NCBI GenBank assembly: GCA_029718625.1
Contig: CM056379.1
Span: 63,763,626-63,827,625 of the forward strand
DNA from: Synaphobranchus kaupii
Taxonomy: Eukaryota > Chordata > Actinopteri > Anguilliformes > Synaphobranchidae
Direction of reading: 5' to 3'
DNA: 64,000 bases
This document shows, in pieces, positions 1-13,300 of this stretch. The notes beneath the pieces were generated by a model. That model made no database searches and had not been told where the DNA came from. It saw only the letters and a list, made by a program, of their open reading frames with translations. A program made the position numbers and the translations under genes. How positions within the stretch are numbered: the first letter of the stretch is position 1; each line of letters starts with the position of its first letter.

Positions 1-3000
1 AGTGGGCATGTAAATTACATAGGTGCGTGGGCGGAACCAGCGAGGGAAGAAATGCTCCGTCTTGTCACTTGTTATGAGTAGAGACACATCGTAGATCAAG
101 CTAGCTATATTGCTATTTTATTATAATGTCAGAAAATGACATTGATAGGCTACGTTATTTCCTAAAGATGTTTTGGCAAACTAAACCAAACAGGACTTGA
201 GTGCTGTCGGTTACAGAGTGGAGTGGCCTCCGGTATTGCCTGACATCTCCTCTGCCTTATTGAATCACCCGGTAAGGAACCATGTCAACTAACATTTCAT
301 TATGATCCATGACCATGAAAAGTAGACTAACATTAGCGAGCTGACCATAATTGAACGGTTTCGCTTTGAGCATTCGATTACAGAAGCATTTTCTAAGCTA
401 GTGTTGTTAGCTGTTAGCCACAGGTTTCTTAGCATAAAACAAATTGGTTTTTCAATCTGTTTGCTATGCAGTAGGCTATAGTAGCTAACTCTACATTCGT
501 TTATGGCAGGAGGTCGGATATCGGAGGTAGTAAACACGTTGTTTCCGTGTTATTACCGACATCAGTGCGTTCGAGTTGCACAACAGGGAAACTTTTGGCT
601 TTGCTAGCAAACATAGCTAAAACGGCTAACAACTATCTTTTAACAATTTTTTTACTTTTAATTGTTTATGTTTATCATTCTGTATCTGCATGTTGGCCGA
701 TACAAAAGCAAGTTTTCCTAAATTAATGGCCGTATTTCTCCTGATTTTCTGGAGACTGAGCTAATGGTGGTGGTATTTCTTTTCAGTAGAACTGTTACAT
801 TAGTGGCTAACTTGCCAGCGAGTTAAATGGCCTCTCTAGTCTCAAAGAGACGCTGCGCTGCAGGTAGGCACTAGCAGCAGGACTAGTAGTAAAATGCCCA
901 GCCCCTCGGCCTCCGCTTCAGTAATGTCATCCAGTGGGCATGGCAATTTGTTGTCTGAACTGTAAGCGCCTTAGCCATTGGAGTTTATAGTAAACCAGGT
1001 ACCTGGTACATGCGCAGTAGTTTGGGGCTATATCTGTGCTCTCACTACAGGTAGAAAGTTGGCTGAGAGCTCATTTTAATCAGGAGGAGAGCTACTTTTC
1101 TACAAATCAAACATAATTTTTGGGTGGTAGGTGACTGGGAGCTGGGTAGAGAAGAAGTGGTTTGAGACTGAGTAAAGCTGTAAAGACTGAGTAAAGCTGA
1201 TTCTATATTTGAGAAGGTGTGGAAAAAGCATTTGATTTAGTTTGATTATTTCTACTAGAATCCCATTTAAAAAGTTTGAGTAGAGAGCCTTTGGTTCACT
1301 TGCTTCCTAGTTCTACATAAACATTGGTCTGTAGCCCAAGAGACCCATGCCTGGAGATTATCTGATCAATTGTGGAGGGGTTGTGACTGGACCTGTGACA
1401 TAGGGCATTCCTAGAACATGTGCTTGATGGTGCTCACCACATTCAGAGAGCAAGTTCTGTCTTCAGAGATTTTTATTTAAAAATGATGGTATGTCAAATA
1501 AGCTCTATGTACTCATTTCTAATACATTTTTTGGTGAGCTAGATTTTTAGATGAAATGCTTTTCTATATAACATCCCAGTCCTATTTCACAATAAAAGTA
1601 TGGAGGTCCCTGCAACAGGCCAAACAAATACCAAGAGTGTTATCTTTAGAAATTATACATTTCTTATCTAGAGAAAAGACCCCAGGTGAAGTCAAAAGCA
1701 ATTTGAGATTCAACAAGAATATGGGAATGTAATGAGCTGTTCCAAGGAAGCCCTTTAGCTTGAAAGGTGGAGTATTCTCTGGAAACATCCGGGGAGAAAG
1801 TATGCCACTTTTAGGGCTTTAAGCTGAAGGCCTTGCACATTAGATAAATCACTTAAGTGGAGATACCTGCTCAACCACGAGGCACATATCTGGAGGGTGC
1901 CTGTGAGGTAGTGATTGCTGTGGCAAAGAGGGCAGAACTCATGAAAGATATTAGGTTAAATATTACCAAAGTGTATGCTTGCCTTCTTTCGTGTTTCCAT
2001 TGAGCTTGGAATAATAGGCCTCAAATGAAGGGAAGATACCATTTGATAGACCAGAAAAGGGTAGATTCTGAAAGCTTATTGGATAAAAAAAGATGCTTCT
2101 ATAGAGCCCTGGGCCCAGTTGTTCAGACGTAATCTGATCGGATTGGATCAAATCTTGAAAATGGGTTGTTCAAAAGAAAAAAAAGATTCTGAAATCGGAT
2201 TAGATCACGTAATCCAGTCTTGGTTTTGATCTGGATCTTAACTTTTTAGTAGGATTGGGATACCTTTGATCCAAAAAATCTGGATTATCCTGATCCCAGC
2301 AGAAGGGTGGATTCAGGGTGGATTTCAGGAACCAAATGTAATAAAACTTTAAAATTAAAATAAAACAACATTTGTATCATGTAGTATATACATTTATTTA
2401 TATTTCGCACTTGTTTTGTTTTAACCGTTACAGTGATAAAGTAGACATTAGAATACCTATTAAGCCTTTCAGTACAGTAAAGTAAAAAACAAAAAAAAAG
2501 GATTTTGCCCCCATAAAATAATCCCCCAAACAGCCGTCAGTATCAAACAAAAATAATACATTTAATTTTAATATGTCATGTATGACTGTTTTCTGCATTT
2601 GTACAAATAAATAGAAAAAAAATAAAACCATTTAAAACACATTTTGTATTGTTTACATTTGACTGTTTTGTATGATCACGTAAATGCCTACTCTATTTAA
2701 TCTTGACCTTGGCGCGTCATTACTACTCACTGCGCTCCACTCCGATTCGCCAAAATGCTGGTAACAATGCCCTTGATGCTCTTTGTTACAAGATCGCTAA
2801 TTACTTGTTAACATAAGATAGTTAACAGTTTTAGCTAATCATCGCAATTCAGTCTTTGTGCTGTTGATATCAAGAAAAATCTGTAGGCTATAGAAATATT
2901 GGCTATATTGAAATATTAGCACATTTTTTTGAGTTTCCTACTGGGAAATGGATAAGTGGCTAACAGGCTACATCCCAGCACAACGAGACGCACTGACGAT

Positions 3001-4250
3001 GAATGTAACGTTAATGAGAAGAAATGTTTTGTTTTTATCCTATGCTTCATTGATAAAGCCTAATGCCCTATTCGCACTGGACTAGCATTAGCCTACCTGG
3101 GGACCTTGTGCCATTCACTCCCATTGTATGGTGAAACAGGTCTCAAAAGCACACTTTTAACACATGAGAACTACCTTCTTTGCTGCTTGGTTTGTTTACT
3201 AATGCATGCTTCAGGAAGTGAGTGGGACCGCTACGGGCGCAAGAATGAAACAAGGAAGTTAACGACCGGATCTTCTTCCAAACCTTTGTTAGAAAAAAGT
3301 GTAAAATATCATGAATGGAGCTTTTTATCTTTCCAAACGTTCAGTTCCGGATGTCGTGATGTTGTATATCGGCATAATCCGCGTTTGCATTCGTTTTTGT
3401 GCTAAAAGTGTGCTTTTGAGACCTGTTTCACCATGCAATGGGAGTGAATGGAGAGAGAAAAAACATTTTTCGTTGGCCAGTTGCTGACCACTGGAGCAAG
3501 TCATGAAGGTGAGCTTGAATATTACGACTCATATCAGGGCCAGGTAGCTATACAACATTAGGTTCTAACAAAGTTCAGTATGCCTTTAATCTCGTGCGAA
3601 TCTGCCAAGTCCATAATTTGTAAAGTAAAAATTCCACCGCAAATTAGGCTACCTACCATATTTAGCAAAACACAGATGTCATCTGATAATATTAGTCCTG
3701 TGTGAATCGGCATCTCAGTCATTTGAGGGGATATTTTTTTTGCCTGCAAGGATCCGTAGTCTTTTTCTGCATCTTTCTGGTTGAGAATTATGGAGGCTGC
3801 GGTGGAAATTATTAATGTGAATTCCTAAATCACAGGTAATACTTACTAGTCCAGTGTGAATAGGGCATAAAATTCTGTTAATTTCACTGCTTTTTGTGAT
3901 TCATTGCCTGCTAATTTCAGTAACTTTGTCCCATCATTTAGCTTTTAGGTATTAAAAACATAGTCATTGTCAGCAATTTAACAATTAATTGTTAATTAAT
4001 AACTGAAAATTACATTAGTTTGGGTCGTGCAAAGTATGAATTGATATCCTCGGGTCATCACTGAAAACGTTTGTGCACCCCCTGCTGTAAGTGATAGTGC
4101 TCAGTTCCTTGACATATGGGGGCATATTCACATGTTTGGGTAATCTCTGGGTCTATAACATTTCAGTTAATCATAATGAGTGGTGGGATAGGGGTGACTT
4201 CGGCCCATTCACTAATGACAAATTAACTCTCATTGATTCTTATCCCTCAG
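1..4250. other. Non-coding stretch upstream of the first recognised G6PC3 exon
   Basis: No exon of a known protein was recognised. The stretch is AT-rich with teleost-type TTAGCTAG motifs near the left end, a possible repeat at about 2105-2340 with GGATTAGATCA-like inverted words, and a fold-back MITE at 3063-3868. It is probably G6PC3 intron 2 and possibly upstream DNA. The missing exons 1 and 2 (the latter should encode an Arg-Pro-x-Trp-Trp type block) were searched for by eye without success. Confidence 0.5.
3063..3868. mobile_element. Fold-back MITE with nested inverted repeats
   Basis: The outer 23-base ends are inverted copies with one mismatch: left atgccctattcgcactgg at 3063 and its complement ending at 3868. 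A second, inner inverted pair of about 50 bases (cattcactcccattg at about 3112 and its complement near 3440) carries the shared word ggtctcaaaagcacac. No transposase was seen. The superfamily is not assigned. Confidence 0.65.
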
Positions 4251-4341
4251 GTAGTCCGTCTGGCCATGCCATGGTGACATCTGCAGTGTGGTGGGTGATG
4301 GTGTCTGCGGTTGCCTCTTTCCTGCACTCCCGTACACGCAG
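4251..4341 (+). CDS. g6pc3: G6PC3 exon with PSGH motif
   Basis: The acceptor is tatccctcag and the donor is cgcag/gtcagt. The exon opens in phase 1 with GSPSGHAM. The His of PSGH is an active-site residue in this family (His119 in G6PC1 numbering). The rest is hydrophobic and fits a membrane span ending in a basic RTRR stretch. Confidence 0.9.
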
Positions 4342-7300
4342 GTCAGTCCAGAAGTCAGATGTTGCGTTAAATACCGCAGCACACCTTTTGCAGTCTGTTT
4401 GCACATTTGCTTGTTTTCAAGAGTGGCCTGTTGGCTCAAGCCGAATCTTGCAGCCTTGCACGATTCTGCCTGTATTCTTTTGAAATTTCTTAGTCTTTCA
4501 CTTTTAGCAAGTGTAGCCTGTTACAGTTGCTCACTCTCTCCATCTTTGGCAGCCGGCTGTTGACGGCTGTGCCCTACCTGCTTTACGTGCTATTCCTGGT
4601 GGCTGTGGGCCTCTCCAGGATCTTCATTTTGGCACACTTCCCTCATCAGGTCATTGCTGGGACTCTGGCAGGTCAGTGTGGGTCAGATGGACACTTCTTT
4701 GGACATTTCCTCTACACACCAACCTAACCACCCCTTATGAGTTACATTACATTGTAATCACTTAGCAGACACTCTTACCCAGAGCAACATGCAGAAGCTA
4801 GACCTAGCAATTCCATTTAGCCATAACACTATCTGTTCCATGTTGTTGTAACTTCTTTGTTTAAGCGCAGGAAAGGTACTGGTGATTCAGCAGATATTTA
4901 GCATAGCTTATGTTTGTGTTCTGTAATATTTGAAGAGTGAATGCCGAAAGCAGAGAGTGTACCGTCTCTGCTATGTTCATTTCTAAATAAGAAATTAAGA
5001 CAGTTCACAGCTCACACTTTCCTGCTCTCCGATTGGCTCAGCAGTTAAAACATCACCTCACACCCCCCAAGACCATGGTTACCAAACACTGGAATAGTGG
5101 TGATTAAATAGATTGTATGTTTAGCTGATCAATTGGGGGTCTGTGTCTTTTGGACATATTGGCGATTGCCATTCTTTACGGCAGGGATACTCAAATCTGG
5201 CCTTGAGCCCAGTCGTGCTGCTGGTTTTCTTTTCTATCTGATAGTTAATTGATAGATTAATGCCACTGATTGGCTAGAAAATGCAACTCACCAGGTGTCT
5301 AATCTGTCCTGATTAGAGGGGAATAATGAAAACCGGCAGTACTACTGGCCTCGAGGGGCAGATTTCAGTATCCCTGCTATATAGTATCAGACACACGAAG
5401 GTCGATGTAGAGATGCCAGACAAAGCTCAATGTTAAGTGAAAAGTGCATTAAACCTTATAATAACCAACTGAGATAGTCACCTGTGCCCTCAGAACCAGG
5501 GTTTGGAAATCCTGCAGTAATTGGCCTTGTCTGTCCTGCCCTGTGCACCGCATTCTATTGTAAATATAAGTGCACACAGCCCTAAAGCTTATGGGGTATG
5601 GGGTTTTGTATGTGACGACTTTAGTCAGAGAACAATCCTTTTACATTGTGTATAGTCATACGGCAGTATTTTACCAGGAGCTCCTCAGGGTGACAGTCTT
5701 GTTCAAGGGTACCAGTATTAGTATCCTACTCAGGATTTGATCTAACTGCTTTCTGATGAAATCTCTTATTCTGAATACTTTTCCACTAAGCTGCTCCCAT
5801 GGAGCATACTTTAAGGGTCCAGATATAGTTGGTAATACCTTTAACTTACGTGTGAAGAGTCAGCATTCTCTCTTTTTGTGGCAGGTTTTTTACTTGGAGT
5901 GGCTCTGAACCGCACTGTTCCAGAGTGGCGCCCTCTGCTGTTCTTTGTACAGACCTGCACGGCTCTGTTTCTGGGGGCTTTGCTACTACATTCTGTCTTG
6001 GAACACTTTGGGGTTGACCTGTCCTGGTGAGTCCGTTCTCACTGCAGACCGGGGCTGCATTCAAATCCAATTTAACCCACTCCCTTCCCTTGCTGTCTTC
6101 CCTCGAGGGAGCTATTTTGTGACGCAATTTGCTACATGCAGCAAGCAAACTTAAAAGGTGCTCTGCAGGGGAGGATTGACGAGAAACAAACAAAAACGGA
6201 ACCGAACTGCCCTCGTAACATTTCACATAGTTCTGTAGTGACCGCCCACTTTTTCTGTGTGTAGCATTGCATTATGGGATTCCCTTCTTGCTGGAAGCTT
6301 GCATTTTATACCCTTGGTGGAAGGGAGGATAAACGAGGGAATATAATTACTCCCTCCCCTTTCTTAAATTGGATCCGAATCACACTTGGCGTGGCTGCCA
6401 TATTTCATCCTGGCATTTTGGGGATTCCCCTCTTGAAACAAGGGAAGGGAACGACAGGAAGAAAGGATTAATTTAGGATCCGAACGCAGCCCATGTTTTC
6501 AATATGTGGGTATACGGTTGTTGTAACTGAAAAGCATTTTACTTTTCTTGTCTAGGTGGCTATACCTAACTTTTCTTAAACTAGTCAGCACTTCCATAAG
6601 CCATGGTCATCATCGCAGGTTTACTGACCATTGTACAACCTTATTTTTAAGTGTAAGACACACAGTTGAAAAATAGTACATTTCATACAGATAAAGAAAG
6701 CCAAGTATGTACGACATTTAACAATATAAAAGCAATATGACATGCAGCTGTGCAATGATACACATTCTACACAAATCAGAAGAATATTTCCTGTTTAACA
6801 TTGAACAACAATGAACGTCTATGGGAATTTTTGTGAATGTAGTCCATTGACTCGAGTGGCTAACTTTTGCGTTGGTAGACCAGGTACATCAGAATGCTGT
6901 AGGTTGCGATGGGAGGCAGTAGTTATACCGGACAACAGCAGAATGACCAAACCAGAGACCATGGTGTGAGACTAAAACCTCTCCCTTCTTTTTAATTTGA
7001 AGCAATAATCAATTTTTCTATTAAAAAATAAAGTGTAATATCAGTAATTTACTTATTATTAGACTCCCATTTTTGAATTTCCTATTTGTTTCCTAATGAA
7101 ATCTCTATTTTATCCTCAAATTTATTTTATGCATCATCCATCAGTCTCTAGTGTAAAGGTACACTATCCAAAGCAAAACAGTTGGAAAATTGTCTTGCAG
7201 CAAAGCTACTAAGATGCCATCTTACATTACCCATGTGCCCCACCGGCTATTGTTTATCCAAATAAAATTTAAAAAATTAAGTCACCATCATATTCTAAAT

Positions 7301-10300
7301 AACTCAATGCATTCAGTATTAGAGATGGGCGTGAGTATTAGAGTACTCGAGTACTCATTCAGAACCTTTGTATTCGAATATAGTTTAGTAGTCGAAAATA
7401 GTCTAATTTGCATCTTTTTAAATATATACATTTGAGACGGGTTAAATTATTAAAATATTAAGAATTAATTACTAATAAATACACGTTTCTAATAATAAGT
7501 TATTTCTATGTACAATTGTTAAATAAATATATTGCATTAATTTTAATAGGGCTATTAACACTAGAAGCACCAGGCTTTTTTCAGGTCGGGACCACCAAAG
7601 ACAACGATAAACAGCGATTGCATCCTTTTGTTCTCATTGGCCATCGGACAGCACCTTAAAGACTTACTGCTACCACAGGCTATATATTTTATTTATTATT
7701 TAAAAATGTTTCCGCGCTGCCACCCGCTGCAGCATTATAAACACAAGCAGGTGCCTTATCGGAACAAAACCTAGATGAGTGGCTCTTTTGATAAATTAGA
7801 TGGCTCACTTTTGAAAATGAATTGAATCTCTATTAGGCTACATCTGGTGTTATTTTAAGTTGTAAACAGCATAGCCTACAGGCTAAAGCCATACAGTTGC
7901 CGCCAGCTATTCCTAAAATGATTTCCTTTTGAAAAAAGAAAACATATCTGGAAGATATCCGATCTGTAAAAATTCAGCACACTCGCAGGCGATGTCCGTG
8001 ATTGGGGATTTCGATTCGGAGAAGTGGGCAGTCATGTCTGGTAATTTATAGCAAGTTTCTGCACAAGAACACCTCCGTGCACAAGGTTATGTCAGTTTCC
8101 GAAGCAGACACACATCCGCAAATGGCCAGATTGGCTGCAGTCCGTTTTCGGATTTGTGCACTGTCCGCCCCGTAAATGGAGCATTTCTTGCAGTGTCATT
8201 GTAATCAATTCAGACATTTTTATTTGGGCAAATAAAATGGGCAAATAACCGCGCTTTACAGACATAATAATAGGCTACTACTTTAGGCAACAGGTGCGTG
8301 GAGCATTCAAGTTAAAAAAATAATAAATTCACTGAGGACTTAGTTCACTTTCCCATGTGATTCTGCAAATACATTGCTTCTAAAGCTAATTTTTACTTCG
8401 GTCTTTTTTATTTTAGCAGTTTGGAATAGATTACGTCCACGTTTAACAACGTAATCATTTGCAGTATAGCTCAGTAAAAGTGAAGGCATGACAGAAACAT
8501 GGCACAAACACTGATTTAATTAATTCAAAATTTAAAATAACGCAATTTCGCATGCCACTTTACGGTTCTAGTGTTAATAGTTAGGATTCATTTACATTTT
8601 TATTACATTTTATTAAATATTAAACATAATATTTAATAATAAATATATGTTGTAAATTCATGAAATGAAAAACCTTACCCATTAGCGTTTTAAAAAATTG
8701 TCACACGCATGGTGTGTGTAGCTAATTTGCATACATGTGCAGGCATCAATTAAGAAACAAGTACTGGAATACTCGTTTATAATTCCATGAACAGGGAAAT
8801 CAGGTCAAATGCACATCCCTATTCAGTATACATTTGCTTTTCATTTTACCTTTAACTGAAATATGGCTCCTACAAATATGTTCTTAATAACCATGTCATG
8901 CTGTGTCCGAATCAGCACCCTTCCATTGCCTACTATTGAGTAGGCAGGACGAGAAAGTTAAGTAGGCAAAAAAAATTCTCAATGTAGTATACTTAAAACC
9001 CCCGTATGATATACAGTGAGAACCATAATTCATTGGACAGTGACACATTTTTCTGTAGAGCCGTTTTGCGGCGCCACAAACTTATTCACTCTGACCCTGC
9101 AACACATGTGCTCAGCACTGATGCCACTGGCCGGGGATGTATTTTACGAATCACTAGTTTGTATTGAAATTATTGGATATAGCTTGATAAAAGTATGGAT
9201 TACGGGCAAACCGTTCAAAGCCTTTAAACGTCCGCACTGCACCACCATTGTGTCTACTAGCTAAGATACTGTGTCTGGCTACGGGCGAAATTTTTCTGAG
9301 CCTGCAAGGAAAATGCAGCTTAACCCAACTGCACTCAATTCTCTCAAAATTAATAACAGCTAGGAGCATTAACTTACCATTCAGGTTTCTGAAATAGGAA
9401 CAGTTCTTCCAAGTTATTAATTCTGCGGTTTAAGTTTTTGAAACGTATTAAAAGTAGCTTACCTATAAAATCTCTTCACATCCTTAAATAAATTGTGACC
9501 ATCATTTCACGTCACTTAACTTTGACTCCTTTCAACTTGGAAGTTCAACATAACCGCTGCATTAGTAATAAATAACTGTACTCACGTTTACTTCTTGACA
9601 CACAAAATGGAGAATGCGAGGGCAGTGAATAGGCTTGTTTGCTCAAACATGCAGGACGGCAGTTGCGTAGGCTAATTGCACTAAATTGTCCGCAGGTGGG
9701 TTTCTCTGCACTCAGGCTTGGGGTGTAGACGAGACGGAGCTATGTCAACTAATTGTTTTCATTAGCGTCTTAATTAGCAACTCCAATTGCATAATTTATT
9801 TATTCCTCTCATTTGGATAATTCGTATTCAAAAATGAATAACAGTTAGGAGCATTAACTTCCCATTGCCAAGTTATTAATTCTGCAGTTGAAGTTTTTGA
9901 AACCTATTAAAAGTAGCCTACCTATAAAATCTCTGCACATCCTTAAATACTTGACCATCATTTCACCTGATTTATCTTTTACTTCTTTCAACTTGTTGGA
10001 AGTTCAACATAACCACTGCGTTAGTAATAAATAACTGTACTAAAGTTTACTTCTTGATGCACAAAATAAAGAATGTTAGGGAGAATGCCAGGGCAGTGAA
10101 TAGGCTTGTTTGCTCGAACATATAGCACGGAAGTTGCGTCGGCTAATTGCACTGAATTGTCGACAGGTGGGTTTCTCTGCACTCAGGATTCGGGTGGAGA
10201 CGAGACGGAGCTGGGCTTTTACAGTTTTTTCATAATTCTATCGTTGATTGGTACATGGTTACACATTAGCATATAGTAAAATATACAAAGTCAATGATTG

Positions 10301-13300
10301 GTTAGATCTTATCATAAAGCATGCATATTGGATGAGCGCACAGTGACCCCTAGCCCTTAACGTCACACAAACAGTTCCAATAACTATTTGGTCACCCAGA
10401 GTCGTCTTGTTTTCAGGATTAAAGATGAAGTGTCTCTTCTGGCTCTCCAGCAATAAGATGGGCCATATATCCTTGAGCCTGGGATGCAAGTTGGTCAGAG
10501 GCCACAGGCCTGCAGTGTCATAGAGATAAGATAGATAGAAGGGAGGAAGAGAGACAAAAAGATGCACGTCCACACTCTCACACAAAGTTTTGTCTCTGGT
10601 TCGCTTTCGCTGACTGAGAGATAAACACAGACCTTCCAGATAAGAGAGGCTGCAGACTGCTACTTCTCTGTCTCTTGAGGATTTAGATAATTTAATATAA
10701 GTTTCAATTAGTATGATTGTACAATGAATATATATGTAGAGATCTTTTCTCTATTACTGTGATTATACTAGTGTGAAAACATCCTTCTGAAAACACCCTT
10801 CTCTTCACTCCACATGTACTATGTCAGCTAATTGTTTTTATTAGTGTTTTAATTAGCAACTCCAATTGCATAATTTTTTAATTTTTTTCCTCTCAATTGG
10901 ATAATTATTCACTTGATTGTGCCGTTTGAGTGCCTACAGAGCCCCACTGGAGGATAACAGTTGAATTATGAGTTTATATAGAATATAATTTCAGGAATGT
11001 ATTGAGCCATTAATTAGAAAAACATTTTTAAGGTTTATAGCGGCCCCCATGGACTGATTTGGACATACTTTGGTTTTGTTCAAATAGGATGAACGGTCAA
11101 TTTATTGATAGGCCACACCCAATCTCACATTGATTGGCTCACAGTTCCTGAAGTTATTGTCCGATATAGCTGGATTATAGTTAGCAAGTATAATTAGGTA
11201 CACTAAGGATATGTACCAAGTCTGGTCCAAATTGGTCAAACAAAAAAAGCCTTAGGGAAAAAACTATTTAGCATATTATGGAAATTAGCAGAAAATCCAT
11301 GATATTGTGCATACAAGTACATGTGCTTCCAGGGAATACTCATAGCAAATCTGGTGTGAATTGTACAAAGGGTGTGGGAGATATTACATTAAAACTGAAT
11401 AAATAGAATTTTTTTTTATAGCGCCACCATGAGGCTGATTGAGGTGAGATTTTAAACACTTCATTTCATACATTTAGGATGAGTGTGCCAAGCTTAAAGT
11501 CTCTAAGATGTACCATCTTTTAGCCCTTCGGGCTCAAACCCTAATAATAATAATACATTTTATTCATGCTGCGCTTTTCATAGACCCAAAGCAGTGGATG
11601 CAGACAATTGCTCGAACATGCCCTATAGTGTGGTAATTTTTCTTTAATTTCTAAGTGCAACACATCTGCATCAGAGTATTTCCACTATAAATGATTCTCC
11701 TTTCGCAGTTAGATGTGGCACATAGTTTCATTGACCACATTCTCTTGAGATGGTAAGATGAAGAAACACACGGCCAAGTTAAATAATTTAGGAAAGTTTG
11801 GATAGCATTGCTTTGGAATAGAGCTAGTTTATTTAGTGTAAGCTACGATAGGCAATACTGTTAGTTGTAACTTGGCCACATTTTTATATCAATACTTTTA
11901 AAGGCAGGCCTAGTTTTTACAAGTTGGAATTAAGGACTTACAGACAGTGCTTTCTAGGTTATGCTTGAGTACCTTGGCATTTTTTACATTGAAAACATTT
12001 TTGTTGAGATTTCACTTCTTTTTGGTAGCTAACTAATGATGATAATGCATGAAGATAGTGACATTGAGAGAGACATGCATGCAGAAAACATGCAGACTCC
12101 TACTGAAGACATTTGTGTAACCATAATGCCCTCTACTGACGAGAATGAGAACATTTATCCTATTACCGATAGCCCACAATTACATTAAAAAACGTTTGTA
12201 GATGAGCTATGTATTTAATGTCTAATAAAATACAATGAACAGCACCACCTGAGCTATTGATCATGAAGAAGCAAGTAAATTAACCAAGTCTATATGGAGA
12301 CATGCATGCACAATAGGCTAGACGCAAACACATTCTAGCTGAAAAATAGAATAGGCCTATTAGTATTATTATTCAACACTGGCTTTCCGTATGAATAACT
12401 CAGAGCTTCCATGTCTGGGCTACAAGCTGCCGAGTTCATAATGAACACAGCATAATTCCAGCGCAGTTTGTGTAAACTTGCGCCTTCATGGGGATCAAAC
12501 CCCCAATCTTCTGTGTCAGAGGCAACAACCCCAACCACTAGGCCACAAGTATCTTCATGGAAAACGCAAAGCCATATAGCATTTTTGTCTGTGAAACAGT
12601 GATGTGTCCTCATTAGTTTTAAGTGTTTTTATTGGTTGATAAGCTTGGGATAGCAGGTATGCAATGTTATCCAATGGGAAGAATTATTCTTTGAGGGTAC
12701 GTAGGCAGGAAAAAATAGAAGAAATGGAAGAAGAATAATGAGGAAAGAGAAAAAACGGCCAAATAACCCAAGTTTGGGGCTTTATTGTGTGGATGTGTGA
12801 AGTTGCATCTGAATGCTGACATGAGGTCAGAATGTACAGAAATTTATGTTTGTAAGGGCTGAGATTCTGTGGTCATTGTGGTTATTTCTAGAGGAAACCC
12901 TGAAAAGTGCCAAACTCTCTGTGCTGTATAGGTATGGGGCATGCCCCGCCAAGCTGTAACTTGGCGGATGGCATACCTGCCATCCCAATTATGTCTCAGA
13001 AAAAGGTAAAGGTGGACTCTGAGGAAGGTGTTGAGGTAAGGATTCTTGTATATGATGGTCCTGGCTGTTGAGCACCAATCTATTCCTATTTACAATAGCT
13101 GGTGCTACTTCTATACACAAAGTAAATGTTGCACTATCTGGAGCTAGCCACAGCAGACGATTATGCTGTTGAGATGCTCGTGTAACTTGCTCTGTTCACC
13201 AGGTCCATTTCACTGGCCAAGCGTTGGTGCTCCCAGAAGGACTGGATCCGCATGGACTCCACGCCTTTCTCCTCCCTGACCCGAGACTGCGGAGCCGTGC

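Larger units (their letters stand above)
6027..13202. other. Last G6PC3 intron (7.2 kb)
   Basis: The intron is almost wholly repeat-derived: the hAT/piggyBac nest (7319-8820), the tandem duplication (9351-10910) and element X (11540-13000). The stretch 10930-11540 contains diffuse repeat words such as ccttcgggctcaaacc but no definable element. No exon was seen inside. Confidence 0.7.

Noticed and set aside
787..863. Exon-like piece with a ttttcag acceptor, an ATG (MASLVSKRRCAA) and a cag/gtaggc donor
   Set aside because: The short peptide matches no part of G6PC3 or of the expected neighbour LSM12 that I recognise. It is kept only as a weak possibility for an upstream exon.
4091..4483. A 130-codon plus-strand frame covering the G6PC3 PSGH exon
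   Set aside because: Only 4251-4341 is exon. The parts before and after are intron, as shown by the AG and GT borders and by the match to the family.
12478..12572. Possible tRNA gene on the minus strand (and 26400-26475 on the plus strand)
   Set aside because: Only box A- and box B-like words are present. The arms do not fold into a full cloverleaf and both lie inside element X.
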